A stretch of 38,784 nt of DNA from Bifidobacterium margollesii (GCF_002860355.1 NZ_NMWU01000020.1:1-38784), one strand, 5' to 3'. Positions 7,675 to 17,115 are shown, counted from the stretch's first letter. The notes: generated by a model from the sequence alone, not told the origin. Numbers and translations: made by a program.

Positions 7675-10089
7675 TTGCGCAGTGAGACCGTATCCCGTCT
7701 CGACCGCGGCCCGGGGGGCATGCCCTGCGAGTCGTGGCGCTTCCGCATATGCTCATACGTTTCGTCAACCGTGTTCCGCATGGCTGCGACAATCCCCTCG
7801 GCAGTCGGCCGGTTCGCCCTGATCCTGCTGGTCGCCGTGCTGATTGTGGCCGAGGCGAATCCGGCATCCGCCTCGGCCGCGGAACAGTCACCGTCGGCCT
7901 CATCGTCATCGGCCTCATTGTCGTCGTCATCATCGTCCACTTCCTCGTCGGATTCGACCTCACGGACAAGCACCACGCAGACAAGCACCACGCAGTCGAA
8001 CACCGTGAATCTGCTGATCGAATCCGGAACCAGTTTCGTCATCACCCACAACAGCGGCTACAAGGCCACGGTGACCATCCGCAACAACACCAACCAGCGC
8101 GTGGAAGCCGGAACATTGGAGGTCCTCACCAATTCCCGGTATTCCTTCGATTCGAGTCTGCTGATGCAGGAATGGGCGGACAACGCCGAAGGCATTGACC
8201 CCCGACTCGACCATCTGCCCACGGTACTCGGATCGACAACCGTGGGAGCCATCGACGCCGGGAAAAGCAGTACCGTCACCATCACCGTGCCGGCCAACGA
8301 CGGCGTGATGTCACTGTTCACCACATGGGGTCCGAAACCGTTGGATTTCAAGTATTCCAGCCGATCCGCCGATACGGTTCACATGCATTCCTTCGTCACG
8401 CGCACGCAGAGCGGCCTGAACATCGAGGCCACGCCGAAGCTTGGCGTGGTGATGGCGATGCCGCTCACCTCCTCGCAGTGGAAGGTCGGTGACTCGTCGG
8501 TCAAACGGCTACTCACCCAACGACCATCGACCGCCTCCGAATCGAAGCTGGGCATCACCACGCTGAGCAGTGACGCGAAAACCGAGCAGACACTGCTGTC
8601 GTCGGTATTGCAGCGGCATACGAACATTCAGACCATATCCGACCCGGATTATCTCTCCTCGTTCACCGACCAACCCCGGACCACGGCCATCATGCAGCCG
8701 GAAGGCTTTGACATCGCCGCCGCTTCGGTGGACTACGACGGGGCCGACTGGCAGTCGGCCGGCATAACCCCCGATTCGTGGAATGCCGAACGGTCATTGG
8801 AATTGTACCGATCGGCGACGGGAACGGATGCCGGTCAGGCGAACGATCTCGCCGCAGTACAGACGACACAGGCCGATCCGGCCGCAATCGCCTGGCAGAG
8901 CAAGGCTTCGTGGAGCCTTAAGGCGCTGACGCTTGCCAAACAGCAGGGATACGGCACGGTGGTCGCGGAATCCGATTACGAGCCCGACACGCCCAGCGCC
9001 GTACACACGTCGAAGATGGTGGTGAACACCGAGGCCGGAGCGGTGACCGTACTCAACACGCAACGGGAGCTGAGCACGCTGGCTCAGGACACCGCCACCT
9101 CTCACACGGCCAGCGCGGAGAACACCTTCACCGGGAGGATCTCCCGCTTCATCGCGCAGAGCGCGCTCTACCAGACGGAAGCTCCGTACGAGGATCGCGA
9201 ACTGCTGGTGTCGCTGGGTTCCAGTCCGGATTCCGAACATCTCGAAACGCTAATGACCGCGTTGGAATCCTGCTCGTGGCTGAAATTCGATTCGCTGAGC
9301 ACACTGATGAAGGCCAAGACGTACGTCGGCACCGATGAGGCGAACGCGCGGGCGGCGAAGGTCGCCCAGTTGAGCGGCCAGGACGCGCAGACGGTGGAGG
9401 ACGCCCTGCGAACGCTGACCTCGTCGCGAGAGATGATCATGCGGTTCGAAAGCAACGTGCTGGACGATGCGAACCGCAGCGAACAGCCCAAACCGTCCGC
9501 AAGCACCACCACGCTGATCGGCGGCGGCGACGCCCAACCCAAGAGCACGCTGACCGCCAAGCAGTGGATGAATCAGATTCTCGCCGCACACGACGAAATG
9601 GCACTCAAGGCGTTCAGCCCGTCAAGCGTTCAGAACACGATCATGACCCGCGGCGCGCGGCAGATGGCGTATCAGCTGTATTCAGGCGTGTCTCTGGCCC
9701 AGCCCGACGCGATCAACATCGTCAGCCAAAGCGCCAAAATGCCGATCACCATCGCCAATAACCATCCGTACGCGGTGCGGGTGAGATTCGCCTCGGCCAG
9801 CGACTCGGGACTGTTCTCCACCACGCATGACGGTGAAGTGTCGGTACCCCCGAATTCCGAAGTGCAGGACACCGTCACCGTGCAGGTGCTGCAATCCGGG
9901 ACCGCGAACATCCACATCACCCTGCAGGATCATGAAGGCAACAGTTTCGGGGCGGGCGTCGATGCGCGAGTAACCAGCGTGCTGCAGATCAACGACCGCA
10001 GCGGATACGTGATTCTGGCTTTGGCCGCGGTGCTGGGAGTGGTCGGATTGTGGCGTCAATTCCATCGCGTAAAGGATCCCGACGAATGA
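7675..10089 (+). CDS. DUF6049-like secreted, membrane-anchored protein
   Basis: The protein is large (up to 804 residues), with an N-terminal hydrophobic signal (about residues 43-58, ending near ASASA), a Ser-rich stretch (65-95), an extracytoplasmic body without recognisable catalytic motifs, and a C-terminal transmembrane helix (about 773-795) followed by a short basic tail. It occupies the place of Rv3909 between the NUDIX gene and murJ, and its stop overlaps the murJ start (ATGA at 10086-10089), so a role in envelope growth alongside MurJ is inferred. The start is uncertain: TTG at 7675 has AGTAAGG at 7661-7667, but ATG at 7720 or 7780 would give a more ordinary signal peptide length. 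Confidence 0.75.
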   Translation: MRSETVSRLDRGPGGMPCESWRFRICSYVSSTVFRMAATIPSAVGRFALILLVAVLIVAEANPASASAAEQSPSASSSSASLSSSSSSTSSSDSTSRTSTTQTSTTQSNTVNLLIESGTSFVITHNSGYKATVTIRNNTNQRVEAGTLEVLTNSRYSFDSSLLMQEWADNAEGIDPRLDHLPTVLGSTTVGAIDAGKSSTVTITVPANDGVMSLFTTWGPKPLDFKYSSRSADTVHMHSFVTRTQSGLNIEATPKLGVVMAMPLTSSQWKVGDSSVKRLLTQRPSTASESKLGITTLSSDAKTEQTLLSSVLQRHTNIQTISDPDYLSSFTDQPRTTAIMQPEGFDIAAASVDYDGADWQSAGITPDSWNAERSLELYRSATGTDAGQANDLAAVQTTQADPAAIAWQSKASWSLKALTLAKQQGYGTVVAESDYEPDTPSAVHTSKMVVNTEAGAVTVLNTQRELSTLAQDTATSHTASAENTFTGRISRFIAQSALYQTEAPYEDRELLVSLGSSPDSEHLETLMTALESCSWLKFDSLSTLMKAKTYVGTDEANARAAKVAQLSGQDAQTVEDALRTLTSSREMIMRFESNVLDDANRSEQPKPSASTTTLIGGGDAQPKSTLTAKQWMNQILAAHDEMALKAFSPSSVQNTIMTRGARQMAYQLYSGVSLAQPDAINIVSQSAKMPITIANNHPYAVRVRFASASDSGLFSTTHDGEVSVPPNSEVQDTVTVQVLQSGTANIHITLQDHEGNSFGAGVDARVTSVLQINDRSGYVILALAAVLGVVGLWRQFHRVKDPDE

Positions 10090-13000
10090 GTTCGAACAAC
10101 GGCAACGACAACAACGGCGAGACCACCCGCAACGGCAGCGACACCAACTCGGTGGGGCGCAACTCCATGATCATGGCCGTCGGTACGGCCGCGTCTCGTG
10201 TCACCGGCCAGATTCGGTCGATCCTGCTGGCCGCGGCGATCGGCACCACTGGTATTGCGGCAAACGCCTATCAAACCGGTTCGATGATCCCGCAGGTGAT
10301 CTTCACCCTGGTTTCCGGGGGCATCTTCAACGCCGTGCTGGTTCCGCAGATCGTCAAGACGCTCAAGCACAAGGACGCCAACGAACGGCTGAACAAGCTC
10401 ATCACCGTGGCCATCGCACTGCTGGTGAGCATCACGCTGGTGATGATGCTGGCCACCCCGCTGGTCACCCGACTGTATGTGAATCCGAACTGGGCGCCGG
10501 AGCAGCGCGCGTTGGTCAACTCGTTCACCCTGTGGTGCATGCCGCAGATCTTCTTCTACGGCCTGTATCTGGTGCTTGGGCAGATTCTGGCGGCCAAAGG
10601 CCGGTTCGGCATGTACGCGTGGAGTTCGGTGTTCGCCAACATCGTCAGCTGCACCGGATTCATCCTGTTCATCGTGCTGTTCGGCAACGCGTCACGTCAG
10701 CCGATGGGATTCTGGACGAACGACAAGGTGTTCCTCACCGCCGGCACATGGACGTTGGGCGTGGCCGTTCAGGCGATCGTGCTGTTCATCCCGCTGATGC
10801 GTCTCGGCCTTCGATACCGGGTGAAATGGGGCGTGCACGGCATCGGCCTGCGTTCGATGGGCAAGGTGGCGATCTGGTCGTTGGCGTTGACCGTGCTGAA
10901 TCTGTTGGTCGGCATGGTCACCTCGCAGGTGAACACCGGCGCTCCGCATGCCGGCAACGATCTGTACGGCATCGCCGGCAATGGATCGTATCAGTATGCG
11001 TATTCGCTGTATATTCTGCCGTATTCGCTGATCGCGGTTTCGATCACCACGGCGGTGTTCCCGAAGCTTTCGCGGGCCATCGCGGATCATGATCTCGATA
11101 CGGCCCGCGAGGATCTGAGCTCCTCGATCCGTTCCGTGGCGCTGACGATGTGCTTCTTCACGGCGGCGCTGATCGCCATGCCTGTGCCGATCACCCGCGC
11201 GCTGCTGCCGTCGGTGAGTGTGCAGGAGGCGCAGCTGATCGCCGGGCCGATGATCGGATTGTCGATCGGCTTGGTGCCGGTGAGCGTGTTCCTGCTCATC
11301 CAGCGCACCTTCTATGCGTTCGAAGACGGCAGGAGCCCGTTCCTGTACGCGCTGCTGAACAACGGCGTGCAGATGGTGCTGCTGCTCACGGCGATCAAGG
11401 TGTTTCCGCCGCGATATTGGGCGATGCTCGTCGGGCTTACGCTGTCGGTCGCCTATTTCGCCAGCGTGCCGGTGATCTTCTTGATTCTGCGGAAGCGGTT
11501 CAACGGTAATCTCGACGGCAAACGGATCGTGCTGCTGCACGTCAAGGCCGGACTGGCCGCCGTGGCGGCGGGATTGGCCGGATGGCTCGCGGGCAAGCCG
11601 CTGATGGCGGTGCTGGGCGTACGACTGGGGTCTGATTTCGGGCCGGGCGGCGCTCCCGCTCCCGCGAATGGCGGAACGGCCGCAGCGGCTGGAGCGGGAA
11701 CGGCGCCGGCCGCGCATATGAGTTGGATCAGCGCGTTGATCATCTGCGTGGTGCTTACCATCGTGATCGCCGTGGTGTATGCGGCACTGCTGTGGGCGCT
11801 GCGTGTGCGGGAGTTCAATGATTTGATCGGCGTGGTCCAGCGTCGGGTGCTGCATCGGGGCGCAGGTTCCGCTGCGGCTAATACAGGCGGTGCAGGCAAT
11901 ACCGGCAATACACGCAATACGGATGGCGGCACCGCGAACGACAGCGACGGCACCGGCACGGCCGAGAATGCACCGCGCAACCCCGACGCCGCCGAGAACG
12001 GTTCGGAATCCGCTTCGCATCAGTCCGCACCGGCCACCACGGTCACTGCGGCGGCGGCACGGCCGACGGGCATCCCCACTTATAGAATGACAACATCCGA
12101 TAATCCTTTGCAGAATCGATTCGCGTACGGGAAGAGCAGCACTATGTTGAAACCGGGACTTGGAGACACCCTGATCGATCGCTACACCTTGGTACAGGTG
12201 TTGCGCGACGAGCCGGGTCTGGCCGCTTGGCGCGCCAACGACAGGACGATGGCACGAGACTGCCAGATCTTCCTCATCACCAATACTGAAATCGCTTTCA
12301 CAGCGAATGAGGTGGCATCGGCGCTGGCACTGAATCCAAACCCCCGATTCACCCCCATCCAACAGATTCGCAACGAGGGTGGCGTCTGCCTGATCGTCAC
12401 CGATCTCGATCCCGGCATCTCCCTGGCCCGTCACCTCGCGCACAATGCCGACCATCCTGATCAGGCGCTCAGCTCCGAGGCGATTCGCACGATCATCGGA
12501 GAAACGGTGGAAGCAGCGAACTCGCTGCGAACCGCAGGATTGAATCACCGGGCCATCAGCTCGAACACGATCCGCATCACCGCCCAGGGCATCACACTCG
12601 CCGACGCCCCCGTCTCCGCCGCACTGATCACACCGCAGCTCAAGGCCGGGGAAAATCCCGACTCCGAAGCGTTGACCATCCGTCAGCTCGCCGCCGTGCT
12701 GTTCGAAATGGTCACCGGTCACGTCTTCACGCCGAACTCCGGCGTGACGCCCGAAGCCATCCGGGAAGACACCCCCGAAGAGTTCCGTATTCTCTGCGTG
12801 CGCGGTCTTGGACTGCATCGTGAAGGCGAATCCGTGCCGGTGCCGATCAGCACGCTCGACGAGTTCGAGGCACTGCTCGGCTCATGGAAAACGATGTCCG
12901 AGCTGACCAAGGACGATATCGATCTCGCTTCCCACCCGTCCAGCCAATCGATCGAACTGGTGGCGGTCACTCCGGTGGAAACCACGGAGCTCGCCGCCAT

Positions 13001-14186
13001 TCCCGAATCCTTCATGTCTCACCCTACCGCGGCGCAGGAACCATCCGCACTGACCAACGGTAGGAACGAGTGGAATGCGAATCAGCTGCTCTTCCCCGCC
13101 AAGCAGGAGGTCGATCTCGTCTCTCCCGACGAGTTCGAGCAGAATCTGATGGAACCGCTGCAGATGAACGGCCGCGGCAGCAACGCCAAGCCGACCGTCG
13201 GCCTCGACGTCTCTTCGATTCGGCACCCGAACGACACCGACAACATCAATCTCAGCAATACCAACACCGATAATCTGCCGCCGGTGTTTCCCCCGGCCGC
13301 AGCGAACGTCGGTGCCGCCACAGCCGCCGCACAGGAGCCGATCGACAGTGAGGCCACGGTGGTTATGGCGCCGATCCCCGAGGGGTATGAGCCGCAGCCC
13401 GCCGCGGAACCGCCCGCTTACGAGAATCTCGGCGACGCGGACACCGACGATGACGGCTCCGAACCGGCGACCAAGGGACTGAGCGGATGGAAGCGCATCA
13501 CCATCATCGCGGTGATCATCATTGCGCTGCTGGGTGTCGGTTTCGGCGCCGCCGCCGCGCTTGGCGTGTTCTCCCCGAAGGAGGAAGCCAAGAAGTCCGA
13601 TCCGTGGCCGTCGATCAATACGTCCGAGGTCGCGTTCCCCTCGCAGGGTTCCAGCGCTTCGGCTTCCGCAACGGCGTCCGCAACACCCTCGCAGAGCGCT
13701 TCCCCGAGCAAGAGCGCATCCGCTTCATCTTCGGCGTCCCCGACGTCGAGCGCTTCGTCTCCCGCGGCGACAAGCGGCAAGACCGGCGAAGTGATCACCG
13801 CCGATAAGGAGGCCAAGAGCGTCCCCGCTCCGGCCAAGCCGAAGAACACCACTGAATACGAGACGAATACGCAGACCTACCTGAACATGCCGAACAACCT
13901 GCAGGGCCGTGGCTGGTACGTGCAACTCACCCAGCCGCAGGACGTGTACAAGATGCAGATTGCGATCAAGGGCGGTGGTGGTTCCGGCCAGATCTACGCC
14001 GGTGCCACGCAGGATAATCCGACAGGTGGCGAGAAGGTGGCCGACTTCAACTTCTCCGATACCGGCGTGACCGACGTGGAGTTCACCAAGACGGTGAAGA
14101 CGCAGGATCTGGTGATCTGGGTGCCGCTCGACACCACGCCGAACAACGGTCGAAGCCTGTACTTCAACTACGTGAAGGTGTACTAG
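10086..14186 (+). CDS. murJ: MurJ lipid II flippase fused to a pseudokinase and extracytoplasmic domain
   Basis: MurJ flips the peptidoglycan precursor lipid II across the membrane. The 1366-residue chimera has a MurJ/MviN domain with many transmembrane helices (about 20-580; GRNSMIMAVGTAASRVTGQI near the start), an Ala/Gly/Asn linker, a protein-kinase-like domain (about 687-910), an acidic linker, one transmembrane helix (about 1135-1162), a Ser/Ala linker and a C-terminal beta-rich domain (about 1258-1366). The kinase fold lacks the glycine loop, the catalytic Asp (GLNHRAISSNTIRI in place of HRD) and DFG (LADAP), so it is a pseudokinase, as in Rv3910, where the pseudokinase is phosphorylated and binds FhaA. 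The ATG at 10086 overlaps the previous stop and follows AAAGGA at 10071-10076. The final domain may bind wall glycans; that is inference. Confidence 0.9.
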   Translation: MSSNNGNDNNGETTRNGSDTNSVGRNSMIMAVGTAASRVTGQIRSILLAAAIGTTGIAANAYQTGSMIPQVIFTLVSGGIFNAVLVPQIVKTLKHKDANERLNKLITVAIALLVSITLVMMLATPLVTRLYVNPNWAPEQRALVNSFTLWCMPQIFFYGLYLVLGQILAAKGRFGMYAWSSVFANIVSCTGFILFIVLFGNASRQPMGFWTNDKVFLTAGTWTLGVAVQAIVLFIPLMRLGLRYRVKWGVHGIGLRSMGKVAIWSLALTVLNLLVGMVTSQVNTGAPHAGNDLYGIAGNGSYQYAYSLYILPYSLIAVSITTAVFPKLSRAIADHDLDTAREDLSSSIRSVALTMCFFTAALIAMPVPITRALLPSVSVQEAQLIAGPMIGLSIGLVPVSVFLLIQRTFYAFEDGRSPFLYALLNNGVQMVLLLTAIKVFPPRYWAMLVGLTLSVAYFASVPVIFLILRKRFNGNLDGKRIVLLHVKAGLAAVAAGLAGWLAGKPLMAVLGVRLGSDFGPGGAPAPANGGTAAAAGAGTAPAAHMSWISALIICVVLTIVIAVVYAALLWALRVREFNDLIGVVQRRVLHRGAGSAAANTGGAGNTGNTRNTDGGTANDSDGTGTAENAPRNPDAAENGSESASHQSAPATTVTAAAARPTGIPTYRMTTSDNPLQNRFAYGKSSTMLKPGLGDTLIDRYTLVQVLRDEPGLAAWRANDRTMARDCQIFLITNTEIAFTANEVASALALNPNPRFTPIQQIRNEGGVCLIVTDLDPGISLARHLAHNADHPDQALSSEAIRTIIGETVEAANSLRTAGLNHRAISSNTIRITAQGITLADAPVSAALITPQLKAGENPDSEALTIRQLAAVLFEMVTGHVFTPNSGVTPEAIREDTPEEFRILCVRGLGLHREGESVPVPISTLDEFEALLGSWKTMSELTKDDIDLASHPSSQSIELVAVTPVETTELAAIPESFMSHPTAAQEPSALTNGRNEWNANQLLFPAKQEVDLVSPDEFEQNLMEPLQMNGRGSNAKPTVGLDVSSIRHPNDTDNINLSNTNTDNLPPVFPPAAANVGAATAAAQEPIDSEATVVMAPIPEGYEPQPAAEPPAYENLGDADTDDDGSEPATKGLSGWKRITIIAVIIIALLGVGFGAAAALGVFSPKEEAKKSDPWPSINTSEVAFPSQGSSASASATASATPSQSASPSKSASASSSASPTSSASSPAATSGKTGEVITADKEAKSVPAPAKPKNTTEYETNTQTYLNMPNNLQGRGWYVQLTQPQDVYKMQIAIKGGGGSGQIYAGATQDNPTGGEKVADFNFSDTGVTDVEFTKTVKTQDLVIWVPLDTTPNNGRSLYFNYVKVY

Positions 14187-14233
14187 AAGAACACACCGGG
14201 CAAGGCCCCGGAGATCGATCGCATAGCCAGCAA

Positions 14234-14274
14234 CGGCGGGGTGGGAATAGCACGGTATTCCCACCCCGCCGTTT
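14234..14274 (+). terminator. Intrinsic terminator after murJ
   Basis: A perfect 16-bp stem (14234-14249 with 14256-14271) and six-base loop are followed by TTTC. It lies 48 bases after the murJ stop and before the oppositely transcribed DJ-1 pseudogene, so it may act in both directions. Confidence 0.85.
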
Positions 14275-14342
14275 CATATGCCGCCCTGCCATGATTCGTC
14301 CCCTACGTAAGTGGTATGGAACCTCGGCTAGCGGTAGACCAC

Positions 14343-14891
14343 TCAGGCGAGTGTGTCCTTGATCGCACCGACGAAGTAGTCCAGATCGTCCGGCTTGCGA
14401 GAGGTGATCAGACGCCAGCCGTCGGCATCATCCACATGCACCTGCTCGTCGACGTACTACCCGCCGGCATTCTCGATATCGGCCTGAATGTAACGGCAGG
14501 GGGATGCGGTCTTACCGGAGATCAGTCCGGCATTGACCAGCAGCCAAGCACCATGACAGATCGCGGCGATCGGCTTGCCTGCGCGGGCGAATTCCTGCGT
14601 CAATGCGATGGCGTCCTCGTTCACGCGGATACGGTCCACATTGCAGGTGCCGCCGGGCACGACGAGCAGATCGTAATCGTCGGCGTTCACATCGGCCAGC
14701 AAAGCGTCCGGAGTCAGCGTCTCGCCCTCATAACGATCGTGCTGCACGGTTTCGCATGGATCAAGCGTGGTTGCCGCCAGAGTCACGCTTGCGCCGGCTT
14801 CCTTGAGGTCGCGCAGCGGCCGGGTCAGCTCGGTTTCCTCGATACCCCAATTGTTGACGATGATCAGCACCTTCGATTGTGCTACGGACAT
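14343..14891 (-). pseudogene. DJ-1/PfpI family protein interrupted by an in-frame amber codon
   Basis: The first 144 codons encode a DJ-1/PfpI-fold protein (probable glyoxalase or deglycase-type stress protein): acidic residue in NNWGIEETE, nucleophile Cys in AAICHGAWLL. A TAG at 14457-14459 (codon 145) stops the frame right after RYIQADIENAGG. The same frame then continues for 37 codons (YVDEQVHVDDADGWRLITSR and on) to a TGA at 14343-14345, and this part matches the usual family C-terminus. One base change (GAG to TAG) would explain the break. The ATG at 14891 follows AAAGGAG, so translation signals are intact. The truncated protein lacks the last strand and helix and is probably inactive unless the stop is read through. 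Confidence 0.85.
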
Positions 14892-14955
14892 GAGTGCTCC
14901 TTTGATTGCGTTAGGTTGCGCTGCCTTCGGCTGCCGTATTACCGGCAAGCAGAGT

Positions 14956-14985
14956 TTGACGAATCGATTGTTCCGCCCATATTCA
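14956..14985 (+). promoter_or_regulatory. Possible promoter for trxB
   Basis: TTGACG at 14956-14961 and TATTCA at 14980-14985 are separated by 18 bases. This would give a leader of about 85 bases before the trxB ATG. The match to the -10 consensus is only fair. Confidence 0.4.
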
Positions 14986-15076
14986 TTATGCCGTGCCTGC
15001 ACCTGCTGCCTGACCGTGCCACTCCTGTTGGGCTGGTGGCTGAACCATACGGATGCCTCTGTTGTACCGTGGAGGC

Positions 15077-16318
15077 ATGGCAGAACATGTACATAACGCG
15101 ATCATCATCGGTTCCGGCCCGGCGGGTTACACCGCGGCGATTTATCTGGGGCGAGCCGGATACGCTCCGCTGCTGATCGCCGGAGCGTTGACTCCGGGCG
15201 GTCAGCTGATCAACACCACTGAGGTGGAGAATTTCCCCGGCTTCCCGGATGGCGTTCTCGGTCCTGATCTGATGGATCGGATGAAAGCGCAGGCCCAGCG
15301 ATTCGGCACGGAGATTCTGTATCGGGATGCGGTGAAGACGTCGCTTGACGCCGAAATCAAGACGGTCACCACGGATGACGGTTCCGTATATTCGGCACGG
15401 ACGGTGATTCTGGCGACCGGCTCCTCCTATCGCAAGCTTGGGGTGCCGGGAGAGGAACGGTATTCCGGTAACGGTGTGTCGTATTGTGCGACCTGTGACG
15501 GTTCGTTCTTCCGCGATCAGCCGATCGTAGTGATCGGCGGCGGTGATTCCGCTATGGAGGAGGCGGACTTTCTCTCTCGATTCGGCTCATCGGTCACCCT
15601 GATTCACCGTCGGGATGAATTCCGCGCGTCGAAGATCATGGTTGATCGCGTGCGCAGGAATCCGAAGATCTCGTTGCTGATGAACACCGTGGTGACGCGC
15701 ATACTGGGCGACAAGGAGTACCAGGCGGAACTGCCTGAGGGGGCGGTTTCGCAGACCGGGTCTGTTTCGGCGGCGGAGTCGGGTTTGGCGGCAGAGGGGA
15801 TTTCACTGCCGGTTCAGAAGCCGATGGATGATCCGGCATTGTCAACGGCGTTCAGCGTATTCGGAGGTGGTACGTCGTCGGGTGCTCTGTCGTTGGGCGC
15901 GACGACGGTGAATATCGGTTCCGGTACGTCCGGTGATTCCGATGCGGATTCGCCTTCCGGTTTCGCTGCGGTGTTCGGTACGCCGACGGACAGGACCGCA
16001 ACGGACAAGACCGCTATGAACAAGGAGTCCGCGGCTGCGGTCGAGGTCCGTAATGTGCTCTCCGGAGAGACCGATCTTATTCCCGCCAACGGCATCTTCG
16101 TGGCCATCGGGCATGTGCCGCAGACAGGATTCCTCGATTCGGCGTTGCGCTTGGATGATGACGGATATATTCCGGTTGACGGGGGCTCCACGCGAACCAA
16201 CCTCTCCGGAGTGTTCGCGGCGGGCGACGCCGTGGATCGCGTCTACCGTCAGGCCATCTCGGCCGCCGGCATGGGATGTCGAGCCGCGCTTGACGCTCAG
16301 GAATATCTGACTCGATAA
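15077..16318 (+). CDS. trxB: Thioredoxin-disulfide reductase TrxB with a ~100-residue internal insertion
   Basis: A flavoenzyme reducing thioredoxin with NADPH. Seen: FAD motif [17 protein letters not shown] (12-28), redox-active CATC (Cys137, Cys140), NADPH-binding [10 protein letters not shown] (154-163), HRRDEFRAS (178-186), and the closing FAD motif [10 protein letters not shown] (378-387). At 413 residues it exceeds the usual 310-340. The excess is a Ser/Gly/Thr/Ala-rich, low-complexity stretch (about 217-318) placed after VTRILGD, where the NADPH domain normally runs straight to the [15 protein letters not shown] strand. No frameshift is evident. The ATG at 15077 has GGAGG only one base upstream; ATG at 15053 is an alternative, but the conserved fold begins at HNAIIIGSG. 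Confidence 0.9.
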   Translation: MAEHVHNAIIIGSGPAGYTAAIYLGRAGYAPLLIAGALTPGGQLINTTEVENFPGFPDGVLGPDLMDRMKAQAQRFGTEILYRDAVKTSLDAEIKTVTTDDGSVYSARTVILATGSSYRKLGVPGEERYSGNGVSYCATCDGSFFRDQPIVVIGGGDSAMEEADFLSRFGSSVTLIHRRDEFRASKIMVDRVRRNPKISLLMNTVVTRILGDKEYQAELPEGAVSQTGSVSAAESGLAAEGISLPVQKPMDDPALSTAFSVFGGGTSSGALSLGATTVNIGSGTSGDSDADSPSGFAAVFGTPTDRTATDKTAMNKESAAAVEVRNVLSGETDLIPANGIFVAIGHVPQTGFLDSALRLDDDGYIPVDGGSTRTNLSGVFAAGDAVDRVYRQAISAAGMGCRAALDAQEYLTR

Positions 16319-16382
16319 CCGCCGCTCGCCTCGTTGCTGCGTGCATCACACCCATTACCATTGCATGTTATGCACCATTGCA

Positions 16383-16398
16383 TGTTTCACGTGAAACA
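16383..16398. promoter_or_regulatory. parS: parS site 1
   Basis: Exact 16-bp palindrome TGTTTCACGTGAAACA, the bacterial consensus bound by ParB. It lies 31 bases (start to start) from parS site 2. Confidence 0.95.
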
Positions 16399-16413
16399 CT
16401 GCTGACAATGCTG

Positions 16414-16429
16414 TGTTTCACGTGAAACA
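16414..16429. promoter_or_regulatory. parS: parS site 2
   Basis: Exact TGTTTCACGTGAAACA. It is close to site 1, roughly three helical turns away. Confidence 0.95.
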
Positions 16430-16589
16430 TCGTCTGTGAAACGCCGCGGTCGCTCATGGTTTCACCTAGAACAACCCGGTCCCAGCACCAGTGGCCCCGT
16501 GGTGCTTCGCATGAAACAACCTGTGCGAAACACTGCAGTCCACTCATGGCCTCGCATGAGACACCACTCGTACAACAACCGCGATCGCG

Positions 16590-16605
16590 TGTTTCACGTG
16601 AAACA
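16590..16605. promoter_or_regulatory. parS: parS site 3
   Basis: Exact TGTTTCACGTGAAACA, following a stretch of partial parS-like sequences (16458-16563). Confidence 0.95.
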
Positions 16606-16817
16606 TCACGGATAATATGTCTACCCCATCGGTCAGCACTAGGCTTCATCTTCAGCCGCAGCGACCATCCTTATATCAACGTTCCGTCACACCCACGTAT
16701 CCGACTCCATGCACTAGTCCGTCAACTGTTCTCACATGCTCATCCGCACCCGTCCCTTACACTTGTTTGCCGACCGTTATGGTCAAGCAATTGACCATAA
16801 CGAAATCAAGCCCCCTG

Positions 16818-17067
16818 CTGAGTCCAGTCAGGAAACGCCAGAGGCTTTCAGGCTGAGTCCGTTAAGGAAACGCCAGAGGCGTTTAGGCTGAGTCCGTTAA
16901 GGAAACGCCAGAGGCGTTTCTAGGACTCAGGCTCGCCGACAGGCGAGCGTATAAAGCAGCCGACAGGCGAGCAGATAAAATGGCCGACAGGTGAGCATAT
17001 AAAGCGGCCGCAGGCCGTCCATTCTTGTGGGATTGAGTCCGTTCAGGAAACGCCAGAGGCGTTTCCG
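16818..17067. repeat. 35-bp tandem repeats with internal hairpin
   Basis: Three consecutive units start at 16818, 16853 and 16888 (CTGAGTCCGTTAAGGAAACG then CCAGAGGCGTTT and AGG), and a fourth lies at 17033-17067. Each contains the small hairpin AAACGCC-AGA-GGCGTTT, imperfect in the first copy. There is no coding potential. Confidence 0.75.
16935..17006. repeat. 24-bp tandem repeat, three copies
   Basis: Units at 16935-16958, 16959-16982 and 16983-17006 share GCCGACAGGCGAGC followed by an A/T-rich ATAAA part. CCGACAGGCGAG recurs in reverse near 21828-21839 in another intergenic region. Confidence 0.75.
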
Positions 17068-17115
17068 GCTTCCCCCTTTGGGGGAAGCTGTCGAGCGTAG
17101 CGAGACTGATGAGGG
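17068..17115 (+). repeat. Interspersed palindromic repeat, copy C
   Basis: It has the same order as copy A: GCTTCCCCC hairpin, small variable hairpin (TCGAGC-GTA-GCGAGA), CTGATGAGGG. The small hairpin differs in sequence from copy A but keeps pairing, which suggests the structure is what is conserved. Confidence 0.75.

Noticed and set aside
10692-12818. 708-codon open frame antisense to murJ
   Set aside because: Arg/His/Gln-rich low-complexity translation; the sense strand has clear MurJ and kinase-fold sequence.
14316-15176. 286-codon plus-strand frame opposite the DJ-1 gene
   Set aside because: Because the DJ-1 frame has a premature stop, the opposite frame looks attractive, but conserved DJ-1 residues continue on the minus strand past the stop and the plus-strand translation shows nothing.
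16818-17067. CRISPR-like array
   Set aside because: The 35-bp and 24-bp units are directly adjacent tandem repeats without unique spacers, and there are no cas genes.
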